Assembly (NCBI GenBank): GCA_036510065.1
Contig: DATCEO010000103.1
Coordinates: 1-64,000, forward strand
DNA: 64,000 bases
Direction of reading: 5' to 3'
From: DASUBV01 sp036510065
GTDB lineage: Bacteria > Actinomycetota > Actinomycetes > Streptosporangiales > Streptosporangiaceae
In this document: one piece after another, positions 7,920 to 15,517 of the stretch
Numbering within the stretch: position 1 is the stretch's first letter
Layout of the letters: each line of letters starts with the position of its first letter
Made by a program: the position numbers and the translations under genes
Notes under the pieces: generated by a model
Told to the model about the DNA's origin: nothing
Database searches by the model: none
What the model saw: only the letters and a program-made list of their open reading frames with translations

Positions 7920-9104
7920 TCAGTCGGCCTGCGGCCGCGCGGCCGGGAGCCCGGCCAGCCACACGCCGCGGATGTTGCGGGTGGCCCGGATGTCGCGGAC
8001 GGGATCGCCGTCGATGAGCAGCAGGTCAGCACGGTAGCCAGGCTCGATGACACCGCGGTCGGTCAGCCCGAAGACCGCGGCGGGAGCCGCGGTCGCCGCT
8101 AGGAGCGCATCGGCTGGGGTCAGGCCGGCGTCCACGAGCAGGGCCAGTTCCTCGTGCAGCGACTCGCCGTGCGGGACCTGGGCGGGCGACCTCGGGGCCA
8201 TGTTCGAGTCGGTCCCGGCCAGGATGGCCAGGCCCGCCCGGTGCCAGGCCGACACGGTGGCGCGCGCGTGGTCGAAGCTGACCCCGGCGCCGTGCGTCGG
8301 CAGCTGGCCCCGGCTCGCGGCGGCCGCGACCGCTCGCATCATGGTCAGGGTGGGCACAACGACCGTGTTGCTGGCCACGAGGGCGGCGGTTACCTCGTCG
8401 CCGAGGGGAGCGTCGAGGGGGGCGTGGGTGACGACGTCCGCGCCGCCGGTGGTGGCCAGGCGGACCGCAGCGGCGGTCGTGGCGTGGGCGATGACCTTCA
8501 GGCCGGCCTGGTGCGCGGCGTCCACGAGGGCGCCGATCGTCGCGACGTCGAGTGCCGCGGCGCCCATGATGGCGGGATCCTCGACGATGACCTTGACGTA
8601 GTCGGCGCCCTCAGCCACCCGGTCGGCCACGAAGCGGGGCGCGTCGCCGGGCCCGGTGACCGCGCTGGCGGCGGGCATGCCCATCCGGGTGGTCTGGATG
8701 CCGCCGGGAGCGCTGGCGGAGTTGCCAGAGCCCCGGATGTCGGCCAGGCCGGGCCGGTGCCGCAGCGAGTCGGTCAGCGCCATGGCCGACGTGCCCATGT
8801 CGAGCATGGTAGTGACGCCCCACTGAGTCGCGCGCTCCAGGTCGGGCAGGCCGAGCAGGTGGACGTGGGCGTCGATCAGGCCCGGCAGCAGGGTGCCGCC
8901 GCGACCCTCGACGACTACGGCGCCGGGAGCGGTGGTGACTGCGCTGGCGGCAGGGATGATGGCCGAGATCACGCCGTTGTCGATCAGCACGGTGCACTCG
9001 GGGCTGAGACCCGCGCCGTCGACCAGGCGCACATCCGTGATCGCGTCCGCGCTGCCCGTGTCCGCGCTGCCGTCGCCCGCAGCTCCAACACTGTTTGAAA
9101 CCAT
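7920..9104 (-). CDS. Amidohydrolase family protein (imidazolonepropionase/prolidase-like)
   Basis: 394 aa of the metal-dependent amidohydrolase superfamily. Motifs in order: an N-terminal beta sandwich with VRLVDGAGLSPECTVLIDNG, LLPGLIDAHVHLLG with the HxH pair, ADYVKVIVED supplying the carboxylated-lysine position, LKVIAHATT and DVVTHAPLD with the two further His, AGTDSN with the catalytic Asp, and a C-terminal GVIEPGYRADLLLIDGDP. The substrate is unknown; this subgroup hydrolyses cyclic amides, prolyl peptides or organophosphates. It is convergent with the VOC gene. Its start codon shares the CATG with an opposing ATG of a TetR remnant, and the first ~20 residues look unconserved. Confidence 0.85.
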   Translation of the reverse strand: MVSNSVGAAGDGSADTGSADAITDVRLVDGAGLSPECTVLIDNGVISAIIPAASAVTTAPGAVVVEGRGGTLLPGLIDAHVHLLGLPDLERATQWGVTTMLDMGTSAMALTDSLRHRPGLADIRGSGNSASAPGGIQTTRMGMPAASAVTGPGDAPRFVADRVAEGADYVKVIVEDPAIMGAAALDVATIGALVDAAHQAGLKVIAHATTAAAVRLATTGGADVVTHAPLDAPLGDEVTAALVASNTVVVPTLTMMRAVAAAASRGQLPTHGAGVSFDHARATVSAWHRAGLAILAGTDSNMAPRSPAQVPHGESLHEELALLVDAGLTPADALLAATAAPAAVFGLTDRGVIEPGYRADLLLIDGDPVRDIRATRNIRGVWLAGLPAARPQAD

Positions 9105-9225
9105 GTTTGATGGTATGGCCGCCGGGGTGAACGTCGCCGCCGTGAACTACGAGTTCGGCAGCAAGGAGGCACTGCTCGCCGGGCTGCTCGGGCGGCTCCT
9201 GGAGCCGCTGCTGCGGCGGGCCGAT
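9103..9225 (+). pseudogene. Fragment of a TetR-family regulator (HTH second half only)
   Basis: The frame starting at 9103 reads MFDGMAAGVNVAAVNYEFGS then KEALLAGLL, matching the turn and recognition helix of TetR HTH domains (AGVxxxAVNYHFGSKEALL). The first two helices before it are missing, and after ~40 codons the frame stops resembling a TetR ligand domain although it stays open by GC-rich chance. It is divergent from the amidohydrolase, the usual place for its regulator. I see no other gene in 9105-9445. Confidence 0.55.
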
Positions 9226-9445
9226 AGCCGGGGCGCGGCGCTGTCGGAGCTCCTCCGGCACGTGGCCGCCACCCGGGCCGAGGACCTGGTGCAGTCCGGG
9301 CGGCTCTGGCTCGGGCCGGGAGCCGGGCGGTTCGAGCAGGCCCTCGGCGCACCGGCTTTCTGGTCGCGGGCCTCTGCGCGTCCGAGGGCTGATGGCCAGG
9401 CCGACGCCGTGCGCAGCGGCCGGGCGCGGATGATAGGGAGCTGTG

Positions 9446-11071
9446 ATGGCCCGAGCCTCCGCGACCACCCGGCCGCCTGCCCCGGCCGCGATCCGGCGAA
9501 TCGTGACGGACGTGTTCGGCTATGCCGCCCTGCGGCCTGGCCAGGAGACGGCCATCGCGGCGCTGAGCAGCGGCCGCGACTGCCTCGCCGTGCTGCCCAG
9601 CGGGGCCGGCAAATCGGCGATTTACGAGGTAACCGCCGTCGCGCTCGGCGCCCCGGCGGTCGTGGTGTCGCCCTTGCTGTCGCTGCAGCGCGATCAGGCC
9701 AGCGCGCTGCGCCGCCGCGGCCTCGCGGCCTTCGCGATCAACGCGGCGTCCCGGTCCGGCGACCGCGCGGCGGCCTTTGCCCTGCTGCGCGACGGCGCGG
9801 CCGGGTTCGTCTTCCTGGCGCCCGAGCAGCTGGCCCGCGACGACGTGCTCAGCGTGCTCGCTGCGGCGCCCCCGGCGCTGCTGGCGGTCGATGAGGCGCA
9901 CTGCATCTCCGAGTGGGGTAACGACTTCCGGCCCGACTACCAGCGGCTTGGCGCCGTCATTGACGGGCTGCCCGCGCGACCGGTCCTGGCGGCGCTCACC
10001 GCGACGGCCGCCCCGCCGGTTCGCGCGGAGATCGTCCGGCGGCTGGGGCTGCGCCATCCGCTGCGGGTCATCGGTGATTTCGACCGCCCGGAAATTCACC
10101 TGGCGGTGCGCGCGTTCACCGACGCCCCGGACAAGGAGGCCGCCGTCCTGCAGGCGGCCCGGGAGCAGCCCGGCGCCGGCATCGTGTACGCGGCGACCCG
10201 GAAGGAGACGGAGGCCTACGCCACCCGGCTCGGCGTCCGGCCCTATCACGCCGGGCTGAGCAGGTCCGTCCGGGAGGAGACGCAGCAGGCGTTCATGTCG
10301 GGCGAGACGATCGTGGCTACCAGCGCGTTCGGCATGGGCATCGACCGGCCGGGGGTGCGCTTCGTCCTGCACGCATCGGTCCCCGGCTCCCTTGATGAGT
10401 ACTACCAGGAGATCGGCCGGGCCGGCCGGGACGGCCAGCCAGCCACGGCGGTCTGCTTCTACCGGCCTGCTGACCTGGGCCTGCGCCAGTTCTTCACCGG
10501 CGCGCTGCCCGACCCGAAACTGCTGGCCACGGTGGCCGCGGCCGTCGCGGCGTCTGAAGGCCCCCTCTCCCGGCGTGATCTGGCAGTCCGCGCGGGCCTC
10601 TCGCAGCAGCGGCTGTCGGCCATGCTCAACCTGCTGGAGGCAGCCGGCGCGGTGCTGCAGGGCAGCCGGGTCGAGCCGGCCGCGGGCGCGCCCGAGCCGG
10701 CCGCTGCGGCGCAGGCGGCGGAGGAGCTCGCCGTCCGCTATCGCTCGGTCGAGCGCTCGCGGGTGGAGATGATGCGCCGGTACGCCGAGCTCACCGACTG
10801 CCGCCGCCGATTCCTGTTGCGTTACTTCGGCGAGGCGGTGACGGACCCGTGCGGTCGGTGCGACAACTGCGATGCGGGCCGGTCCACGACACAGCACCCC
10901 GGCCAGGCGTTCGGCCCCGGCGCCCGCGTGGAGCACCGGATGTGGGGCGGCGGTGTCGTACTGGACGACGAGGGCGACCGGCTCACCGTCCTGTTCGACG
11001 ACGCTGGCTATAAGGAACTACTCACCTCGGCCGTCACCGCCGAGGGCCTGCCGCACCCAGCCGACGCATGA
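9446..11071 (+). CDS. recQ: RecQ family ATP-dependent DNA helicase
   Basis: 541 aa from ATG 9446 (GGGAG 5 bp upstream; a GTG at 9443 is an alternative). Superfamily 2 motifs are clear: FGYAALRPGQETAI (Q motif/0), LPSGAGKSAIYE (Walker A), AVDEAHCISEWGNDFRPDY (DEAH box and aromatic-rich loop), LTATAAPP (III), and in the second RecA lobe TSAFGMGIDRP and QEIGRAGRDGQPA (VI). The RQC zinc site follows, with CRRRFLLRYFGE and DPCGRCDNCD. The last ~50 residues (ARVEHRMWGGGVVLDDEGD) are a small SH3-like tail also found on UvrD/PcrA-type helicases; there is no HRDC domain. It unwinds DNA 3'-5' in repair and recombination. Confidence 0.93.
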   Translation: MARASATTRPPAPAAIRRIVTDVFGYAALRPGQETAIAALSSGRDCLAVLPSGAGKSAIYEVTAVALGAPAVVVSPLLSLQRDQASALRRRGLAAFAINAASRSGDRAAAFALLRDGAAGFVFLAPEQLARDDVLSVLAAAPPALLAVDEAHCISEWGNDFRPDYQRLGAVIDGLPARPVLAALTATAAPPVRAEIVRRLGLRHPLRVIGDFDRPEIHLAVRAFTDAPDKEAAVLQAAREQPGAGIVYAATRKETEAYATRLGVRPYHAGLSRSVREETQQAFMSGETIVATSAFGMGIDRPGVRFVLHASVPGSLDEYYQEIGRAGRDGQPATAVCFYRPADLGLRQFFTGALPDPKLLATVAAAVAASEGPLSRRDLAVRAGLSQQRLSAMLNLLEAAGAVLQGSRVEPAAGAPEPAAAAQAAEELAVRYRSVERSRVEMMRRYAELTDCRRRFLLRYFGEAVTDPCGRCDNCDAGRSTTQHPGQAFGPGARVEHRMWGGGVVLDDEGDRLTVLFDDAGYKELLTSAVTAEGLPHPADA

Positions 11072-11076
11072 CCGTC

Positions 11077-11100
11077 AGCCCGCCCCGCGGAGGGGGCGCT
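11077..11100. terminator. Putative bidirectional terminator between recQ and the hibernation-factor gene
   Basis: In the 31-bp gap between convergent genes, GCCCC and GGGGC blocks around GCGGA can form a stem of about five pairs, extended by AGC/GCT outer pairs across a 2-base bulge. It is GC-rich without a U-tract. The position between convergent stops supports a terminator role. Confidence 0.35.
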
Positions 11101-11102
11101 GC

Positions 11103-12281
11103 TCACGAAGCCTGTCCGCGGCGCAACAGCGCGGCGGCCGACTCTCCTGCCAGGGCGCCGGCGCGGTCCGACAGCTGCACGACAATCGCGTCCTGCTGAA
11201 GCGCGGCCCACACCAGCCCGTCCTCGACCGGCACCTCGACGCCGGGGTCGGTCTCGCCCACCAGGAGCTCGGTCGGCCGCGTACCGATCCGGTAGCTCGG
11301 GCCGACCACCGCGTCCTGCGAGATGTCAGCGGCCAGCAGGAGAACGGCGACCTGCTGCTGGGCCAGCTGCTCCGCGACCGCATTAATACCGCGCACCGCA
11401 GCCGGGTTCGGTCCGTCGGCGAGGGAGGCGACGAGATCGCCGACTGCGCTCACAGCGGCGCTGGCGATGTCGTCGAGGGCAGCACCGATGGCCGGCCTGA
11501 GGTGATCATCGAGCCCGCTCGGCTCGCGGGCGCCGTCGATGGCGGAAATCGGCCCGATTGAGCCCGCCAGATGACCGTTCACGGCATCCAGGATGTGCTG
11601 GTCGCCGACCCCCAGCACGACGTGCGCGCCCACCTGGGCGGCGGCGTCCGCCACACGTCCGGCGATCGACTCGGCATTGGGCCGGCCGCCGCTTTCCGGC
11701 TCTCTATCGGTCACATGCCGCTCCCCATGGTGCAGCGCGGGCGGCAGGTCGTCGTGGTGATCGCGGCCGGCTGGCCGGGCGCGGTTGCCGACCAGGAACC
11801 GCTCGGCCGGCAGCTGGCTGCCGGCGGCGTGCGCGATGACGTCGGCGCCGTCGCGGTCCGCGAGGACGACCACGTAGGCGGGTCGCATGGCCGCGGCGGC
11901 CGCCACGTCCGTCAGGTGCGGGAGCGGGCCCACCCGCACCGAGTTCCCGGCGATCGCGGGTGAGATCCACCGGCCGAGCAGCGCCTCGCCGTGAGCCGCG
12001 ACGACAACCCGGGTGCCGTGCCCGAGAGCATCGCCCGAGCCGCGGAGCAGCGCCTGCGCGGTGCTCTGCTCGGCACCCAGGCCGACAGCCTCGCGGACGG
12101 CGTCCTCCCAGGCGACATCGAACCCGTACTGGGGATTACCCGATGAATCGGGCAAGGGGACGGCGGCGGTCACCACGAGATCTGGTGCGGCCGAACCGGC
12201 CTGGAGGGCGCGCAGCCGGGAGTCCAGCTGAAGTCGGCCGAGTCGGAGAAGCGGATGCGAGGTCGCCGGCGCGTGTGCCAT
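11103..12281 (-). CDS. eRF1-like (Rv2629/Balon-type) ribosome-associated protein
   Basis: 392 aa from ATG 12281. Residues ~120-140 (AMRPAYVVVLADRDGADV) match the region where mycobacterial Rv2629 and relatives have MRRPTYVFxxVDxxGADV, and the overall three-domain plan (N-terminal alpha/beta, central VADAAAQVGAHVVLGVGD, C-terminal L7Ae-like end with ELLVGET and LVWAALQQDAIVVQLSDRAG) fits bacterial archaeo-eukaryotic release-factor homologues. There is no GGQ motif, so peptide release is not expected; the family includes the hibernation factor Balon that occupies the ribosomal A site. A longer upstream frame to 12464 is open but GC-repeat-like. Identification is from remembered family similarity. 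Confidence 0.7.
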   Translation of the reverse strand: MAHAPATSHPLLRLGRLQLDSRLRALQAGSAAPDLVVTAAVPLPDSSGNPQYGFDVAWEDAVREAVGLGAEQSTAQALLRGSGDALGHGTRVVVAAHGEALLGRWISPAIAGNSVRVGPLPHLTDVAAAAAMRPAYVVVLADRDGADVIAHAAGSQLPAERFLVGNRARPAGRDHHDDLPPALHHGERHVTDREPESGGRPNAESIAGRVADAAAQVGAHVVLGVGDQHILDAVNGHLAGSIGPISAIDGAREPSGLDDHLRPAIGAALDDIASAAVSAVGDLVASLADGPNPAAVRGINAVAEQLAQQQVAVLLLAADISQDAVVGPSYRIGTRPTELLVGETDPGVEVPVEDGLVWAALQQDAIVVQLSDRAGALAGESAAALLRRGQAS

Positions 12282-12432
12282 GACCCCATCACAGCCGGCG
12301 CACGCCCGGCGAGGCAAACGCCCGGCCCCGGCCTCCCGGCCCCGGCCTCCCGGCCCGGTCCCCGGCCCACGGGCCGGCCCGGGGCAGGCCGGGGTGCCAC
12401 CAACCAAACCTCCACGATCGCTGTTGATCTTG

Positions 12433-13236
12433 TTACTGAGGATCGGGCGGCACAAAGCGGGCATTACGGTCGACTAGGCGGTAGATCTCGCCGGCGACTG
12501 GCCGGCGCATCTCCTCGGCGAGCTGCCCGAGCAGGCCGGCCGCGCGGGCCAGCAGCGCGAACCCGCGCAGCAGCTCCGGGGGCAGCCCGATGTCGACTAG
12601 CGCGGCCCCGCAGACTCCGGCGCCGTTCAGCGGCAGTACCCGGCCCAGGGCCTGCTCGCTGACCCGGCCCACCGCCTCGAACAGCGTGAGGTGCGGGCCC
12701 TTGAGCCCTTCCTCCGCGGCGATGGCCATGAGCACCGGCGTCCGGGGATCCTGCTGCTTATGCACGGGGTGGCCGAGGCCGGGCACGTACTTGCCCCGGC
12801 TGCGCTGCTCGGCGATGGCGGACAGGGCCAGCTCGTCCCAGCCCTCCCGGGTGGTCGGCAGGTCGCCGTCCCCGGCGTCGATCGCCCGGGCCAGGAACTG
12901 GCCGCAGTCCTCTGTCACGCCGAGGAAGCGGGAGCCGCCGCCGAGCAGGCCGGCGGCCAGGGCGCCCTGCAGCGACTCGGGCGCGCTGAGCAGGGTGACC
13001 CGGGCCGCGATCGCGGTCGGGGTGAAGCCGTGGTCGGCGAGGGCTACCAGCACGGCCTCGAAGACGCGCAGCTCACCGGGGGTGGGCCGGCGCAGCGCGA
13101 CCAGCCAGTAGGCCAGTTCCGCGAAGCCGACCTGGCCCATGAGATCGCGCGCGAGATCCTGGCCCAGCAGGCTGATGTGATCGGCATCGGAGGTGCCCAG
13201 CGAGGTCGGGAAGGCGGGGACGGCCTGGTCAGTCAC
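12433..13236 (-). CDS. Citrate synthase-superfamily lyase (citryl-CoA lyase-like)
   Basis: 267 aa, much shorter than citrate synthase (~370-430) but the size of stand-alone citryl-CoA lyases. Visible features are an N-terminal ISLLGQDLARDLMGQVGFAE, the LSAPESLQGALAAGLLGGG core that holds the active-site loop, KYVPGLGHPVHKQQDPR with the catalytic His of the superfamily, and a C-terminal RPVAGEIYRLVD. The GTG start at 13236 has GAAGGAG 7 bp upstream and overlaps the CoA-transferase stop by 8 bp, so the two are translationally coupled. Together they suggest making then cleaving (or condensing) a 2-hydroxy- or citramalyl-type acyl-CoA. Confidence 0.78.
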   Translation of the reverse strand: MTDQAVPAFPTSLGTSDADHISLLGQDLARDLMGQVGFAELAYWLVALRRPTPGELRVFEAVLVALADHGFTPTAIAARVTLLSAPESLQGALAAGLLGGGSRFLGVTEDCGQFLARAIDAGDGDLPTTREGWDELALSAIAEQRSRGKYVPGLGHPVHKQQDPRTPVLMAIAAEEGLKGPHLTLFEAVGRVSEQALGRVLPLNGAGVCGAALVDIGLPPELLRGFALLARAAGLLGQLAEEMRRPVAGEIYRLVDRNARFVPPDPQ

Positions 13237-14455
13237 TTGTCGCTCCTTCGTCGCGTGCATCGCTGCCTGACCCCGGCGCGGGCTCGTCCGCCAGCCCGCC
13301 GCCCTGGCTCGCCAGCCAGGCCCGGACCTCGGCGCCGTCGGCGTCCAGCGCGGGCGGCGGGAGGTCATAGCGGGCCGGGGTGGCCGACAGCCGGACGGGG
13401 TTGCGGATGGTCGGGATGTCGCCGGTCAGGACCACCGGGTCCAGGCCCAGGCTCTCGGCCAGCTCCACCCCGCCGCGAACGTCGTTGATGGGCCCGCAGG
13501 GCACGCCGGCCTTGGTCAGGATGGCGAACCAGTCCGCTGCCGATCGCTGCGCCAGCCGGGCCAGCAGCAGCGGGCGCAGCTCCTCGCGGTGCTCATTGCG
13601 CAGGCCCACGGTGGCGAAGCGCTCGTCATCGGCCAGTTCCGGGGCCCCGATCGCCTCGCACAGCCGCCGGAACTGGGAGTTATTGCCGGCCGCCACGATG
13701 AGCTCGCCATCGCCGGTGGCTAGCGGCTCGTACGGGAACAGGCTCAGGTGGGAGTTGCCCATCCGCTGCGGGACCACGCCGCCGGCGATGTAGGCCGAGG
13801 TCTGGTTGGCCATGGTCGACAGCGCGGTGGACAGCAGGTTGGTCTCGACCAGCTGGCCCTTCCCCGTGACGTCGCGGTGGTGCAGCGCCGCCAGGATGCC
13901 GATGGCGCTGTGCAGGCCGGTCATGATGTCGAAGACCGAGACACCCGACCGGTACGGCGGCCCGTCCGGGCCGCCGGTGATGCTCATCAGGCCCGACATG
14001 CCCTGGACCAGCAGGTCGTAGCCCGGCAGGGCGGCGCCTCCGGTCGACCCGAAGCCGCTGATGGCGCAGTAGATGCTGCGCGGGTTCCGGGCGGCCACGG
14101 CCTCGTACCCGAGCCCGAACCGGTCCAGGCCGCCCGGCTTGAAGTTCTGGATCAGTACGTCCCCCCGCGCGGACAGGGCGTGGGCGACGGCGAGGTCATC
14201 GGGGTCCTTGAGATCCAGGACGATCGAGCGCTTGTTGCGGTTCACGGCCAGGTAGTAGGTGCCGGTATCGCCCCGGACCGGGGGCACCCAGTGCCGGGTG
14301 TCGTCGCCGGCCGGGCTCTCCACCTTGATGACCTCTGCGCCCAGGTCGCCGAGCAGCATCGTGGCGTACGGCCCGGCCAGGACGCGCGAGAAGTCGGCCA
14401 CCACGATCCCGGCCAGCGGCCCGGCGGTGCCCGTGCCGATCTGAGGCTGATGCAC
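13229..14455 (-). CDS. Class III (CaiB/BaiF) CoA-transferase
   Basis: 408 aa. GTG at 14455 is preferred because AGGGAG lies 5 bp upstream; GTG 14461 is possible. Family III signatures: PLAGIVVADFSRVLAGPYAT, LGDLGAEVIKVESPAGDD, NRNKRSIVLDLKDP, DVLIQNFKPGGLDRFGLGYE with the catalytic Asp region typical of formyl-/succinyl-CoA transferases, SGFGSTG and GLHSAIGILAALHHRD. It moves CoA from one acyl-CoA (often succinyl-CoA) to a dicarboxylic or hydroxy acid. Its partner is the overlapping lyase gene, and an IclR regulator lies upstream on the same strand, so activation of an acid prior to C-C cleavage is likely (inferred). Confidence 0.88.
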   Translation of the reverse strand: MHQPQIGTGTAGPLAGIVVADFSRVLAGPYATMLLGDLGAEVIKVESPAGDDTRHWVPPVRGDTGTYYLAVNRNKRSIVLDLKDPDDLAVAHALSARGDVLIQNFKPGGLDRFGLGYEAVAARNPRSIYCAISGFGSTGGAALPGYDLLVQGMSGLMSITGGPDGPPYRSGVSVFDIMTGLHSAIGILAALHHRDVTGKGQLVETNLLSTALSTMANQTSAYIAGGVVPQRMGNSHLSLFPYEPLATGDGELIVAAGNNSQFRRLCEAIGAPELADDERFATVGLRNEHREELRPLLLARLAQRSAADWFAILTKAGVPCGPINDVRGGVELAESLGLDPVVLTGDIPTIRNPVRLSATPARYDLPPPALDADGAEVRAWLASQGGGLADEPAPGSGSDARDEGATSD

Positions 14456-14460
14456 TTTCA

Positions 14461-14499
14461 CTCCCTGACCGTGCTCCCTGACCGTGCTCCCTGACCGTG
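14461..14499. repeat. Three tandem 13-bp repeats before the CoA-transferase start
   Basis: CTCCCTGACCGTG occurs three times back to back (14461, 14474, 14487). On the minus strand each copy supplies a CAGGGAG that could serve as a ribosome-binding site; the last one is the site used for the CoA-transferase. Confidence 0.7.
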
Positions 14500-14520
14500 C
14501 TCCGGACGGCTGTCCGGAGC
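14499..14520. promoter_or_regulatory. Perfect inverted repeat between iclR-like gene and CoA-transferase
   Basis: GCTCCGGAC (14499-14507) and GTCCGGAGC (14512-14520) form a 9-bp perfect stem with a 4-base loop. It lies in the 91-bp gap downstream of the IclR gene and upstream of the CoA-transferase on the minus strand. It could be an attenuator/terminator or a regulator-binding palindrome; the sequence does not decide. Confidence 0.45.
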
Positions 14521-14546
14521 AGTCAATGCCCTGGCCCTGGGCCGGG

Positions 14547-15383
14547 TCAAGCCGGGCCCGCCGCCGGCCCGGCGGGCAGCTCGTGCCGGACCTCCGCATA
14601 CGGCCGGGACTGCCACAGCGCCCAGTCGGCCGCGACATCGCCCGCGGCCCGCAGCAGCAGCGGCAGGTAGTCGCCCACGAGCGTGTCCATGCTGGTCTCC
14701 GCCGCGTGCACCGTCACGTTCATGGCCGCCCGGACCGTACCGCTCCCGTCGCGCACGGGGGCGGCGACCGACCGGATGCCCGGCGCCAGCTCCTCGTCGG
14801 CCACTGCCCACCCGCGGGCCCGGATGGCGCGCAGCTCGCAGCCGAAGGCGTGCGGGTCGCGCGGCAGGTAGCGCGGCAGGCCGGAGCGGCTCGGCAGGGC
14901 CAGGACCGCGGCGAGCGGCGCCGGGTCCAGGGCGGCCAGCAGCACCTTGCCCTGGGAGGTGTAGGCGGCCGGGAACCTCGTGCCGATCTCGACGCGCAGG
15001 GTAATGAGCTTGGGCACCGCCACCCGGGCCACGTACACGATGTCCGAGCCGTCCAGCTGGGACATCGAGGACGCCTCCCCGGTCGTCGCCACCAGCCGCT
15101 CCAGGTGCGGACGGCCGACCTCCCAGAGCCCGAGCGAGGCGACGAACGCCATGCCGAGCGACAGCACCCGCGGCGTCAGCGAGAACTGGCCGTCGCAGAG
15201 CCGCACGAAGCCCAGCTCCCGCAAAGTCAGCAGCAGCCGCCGCGCCGTCGGCCGGGCCAGGCCGGTCGCGGCGGCGACGTCGCTCAGGCTCATCCGGGAC
15301 CGCTCGGCGTCGAAGCACTGCAGCACGTCCAGCCCGCGTGCCAGCGATTCGACGAAGTCGGGTCCCGCGCCGCGACCTGCCAT
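14547..15383 (-). CDS. IclR family transcriptional regulator
   Basis: 278 aa from ATG 15383 with GGAGG 10 bp upstream. The N-terminal winged helix reads FVESLARGLDVLQCF, SLSDVAAATGLARPTARRLL and LRELGFV. The effector domain has FVASLGLWEVGRPHLERLV, SMSQLDGSDIVYVARVAV, RFPAAYTSQGKVLLA and the ARGWAVADEELAPGIRSVAAPVRD block that is diagnostic of IclR/PcaR-type regulators of aromatic and acid catabolism. It is divergent from the flavoprotein hydroxylase and co-directional with the CoA-transferase and lyase, so it probably governs all three. Confidence 0.88.
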   Translation of the reverse strand: MAGRGAGPDFVESLARGLDVLQCFDAERSRMSLSDVAAATGLARPTARRLLLTLRELGFVRLCDGQFSLTPRVLSLGMAFVASLGLWEVGRPHLERLVATTGEASSMSQLDGSDIVYVARVAVPKLITLRVEIGTRFPAAYTSQGKVLLAALDPAPLAAVLALPSRSGLPRYLPRDPHAFGCELRAIRARGWAVADEELAPGIRSVAAPVRDGSGTVRAAMNVTVHAAETSMDTLVGDYLPLLLRAAGDVAADWALWQSRPYAEVRHELPAGPAAGPA

Positions 15384-15415
15384 TGCCTGCCTCCGCGTGG
15401 GTGCGGGCCGTCCCC

Positions 15416-15444
15416 TTGACAGCCTGCACACGCACGGGCATGGT
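15416..15444 (+). promoter_or_regulatory. Candidate promoter for the flavoprotein hydroxylase
   Basis: A consensus TTGACA (15416-15421) is followed after 17 bp by CATGGT (15439-15444), about 70 bp before the hydroxylase start and within the divergent intergenic region shared with the IclR gene. The -10 is weak. Confidence 0.35.
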
Positions 15445-15517
15445 ACTGCTCACGCCGCAATGCGTACACTCGTCCGCACGCTCGCCGCGGAGCACCCCTG
15501 CGGAAGGACCGCCCAGC

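Noticed and set aside
12310..12400. GC-only repetitive stretch with repeated CCGGCCTCCCGG units
   Set aside because: Lies upstream of the eRF1-like gene; the repeats are simple, short and imperfect, and extend the frame only by chance.
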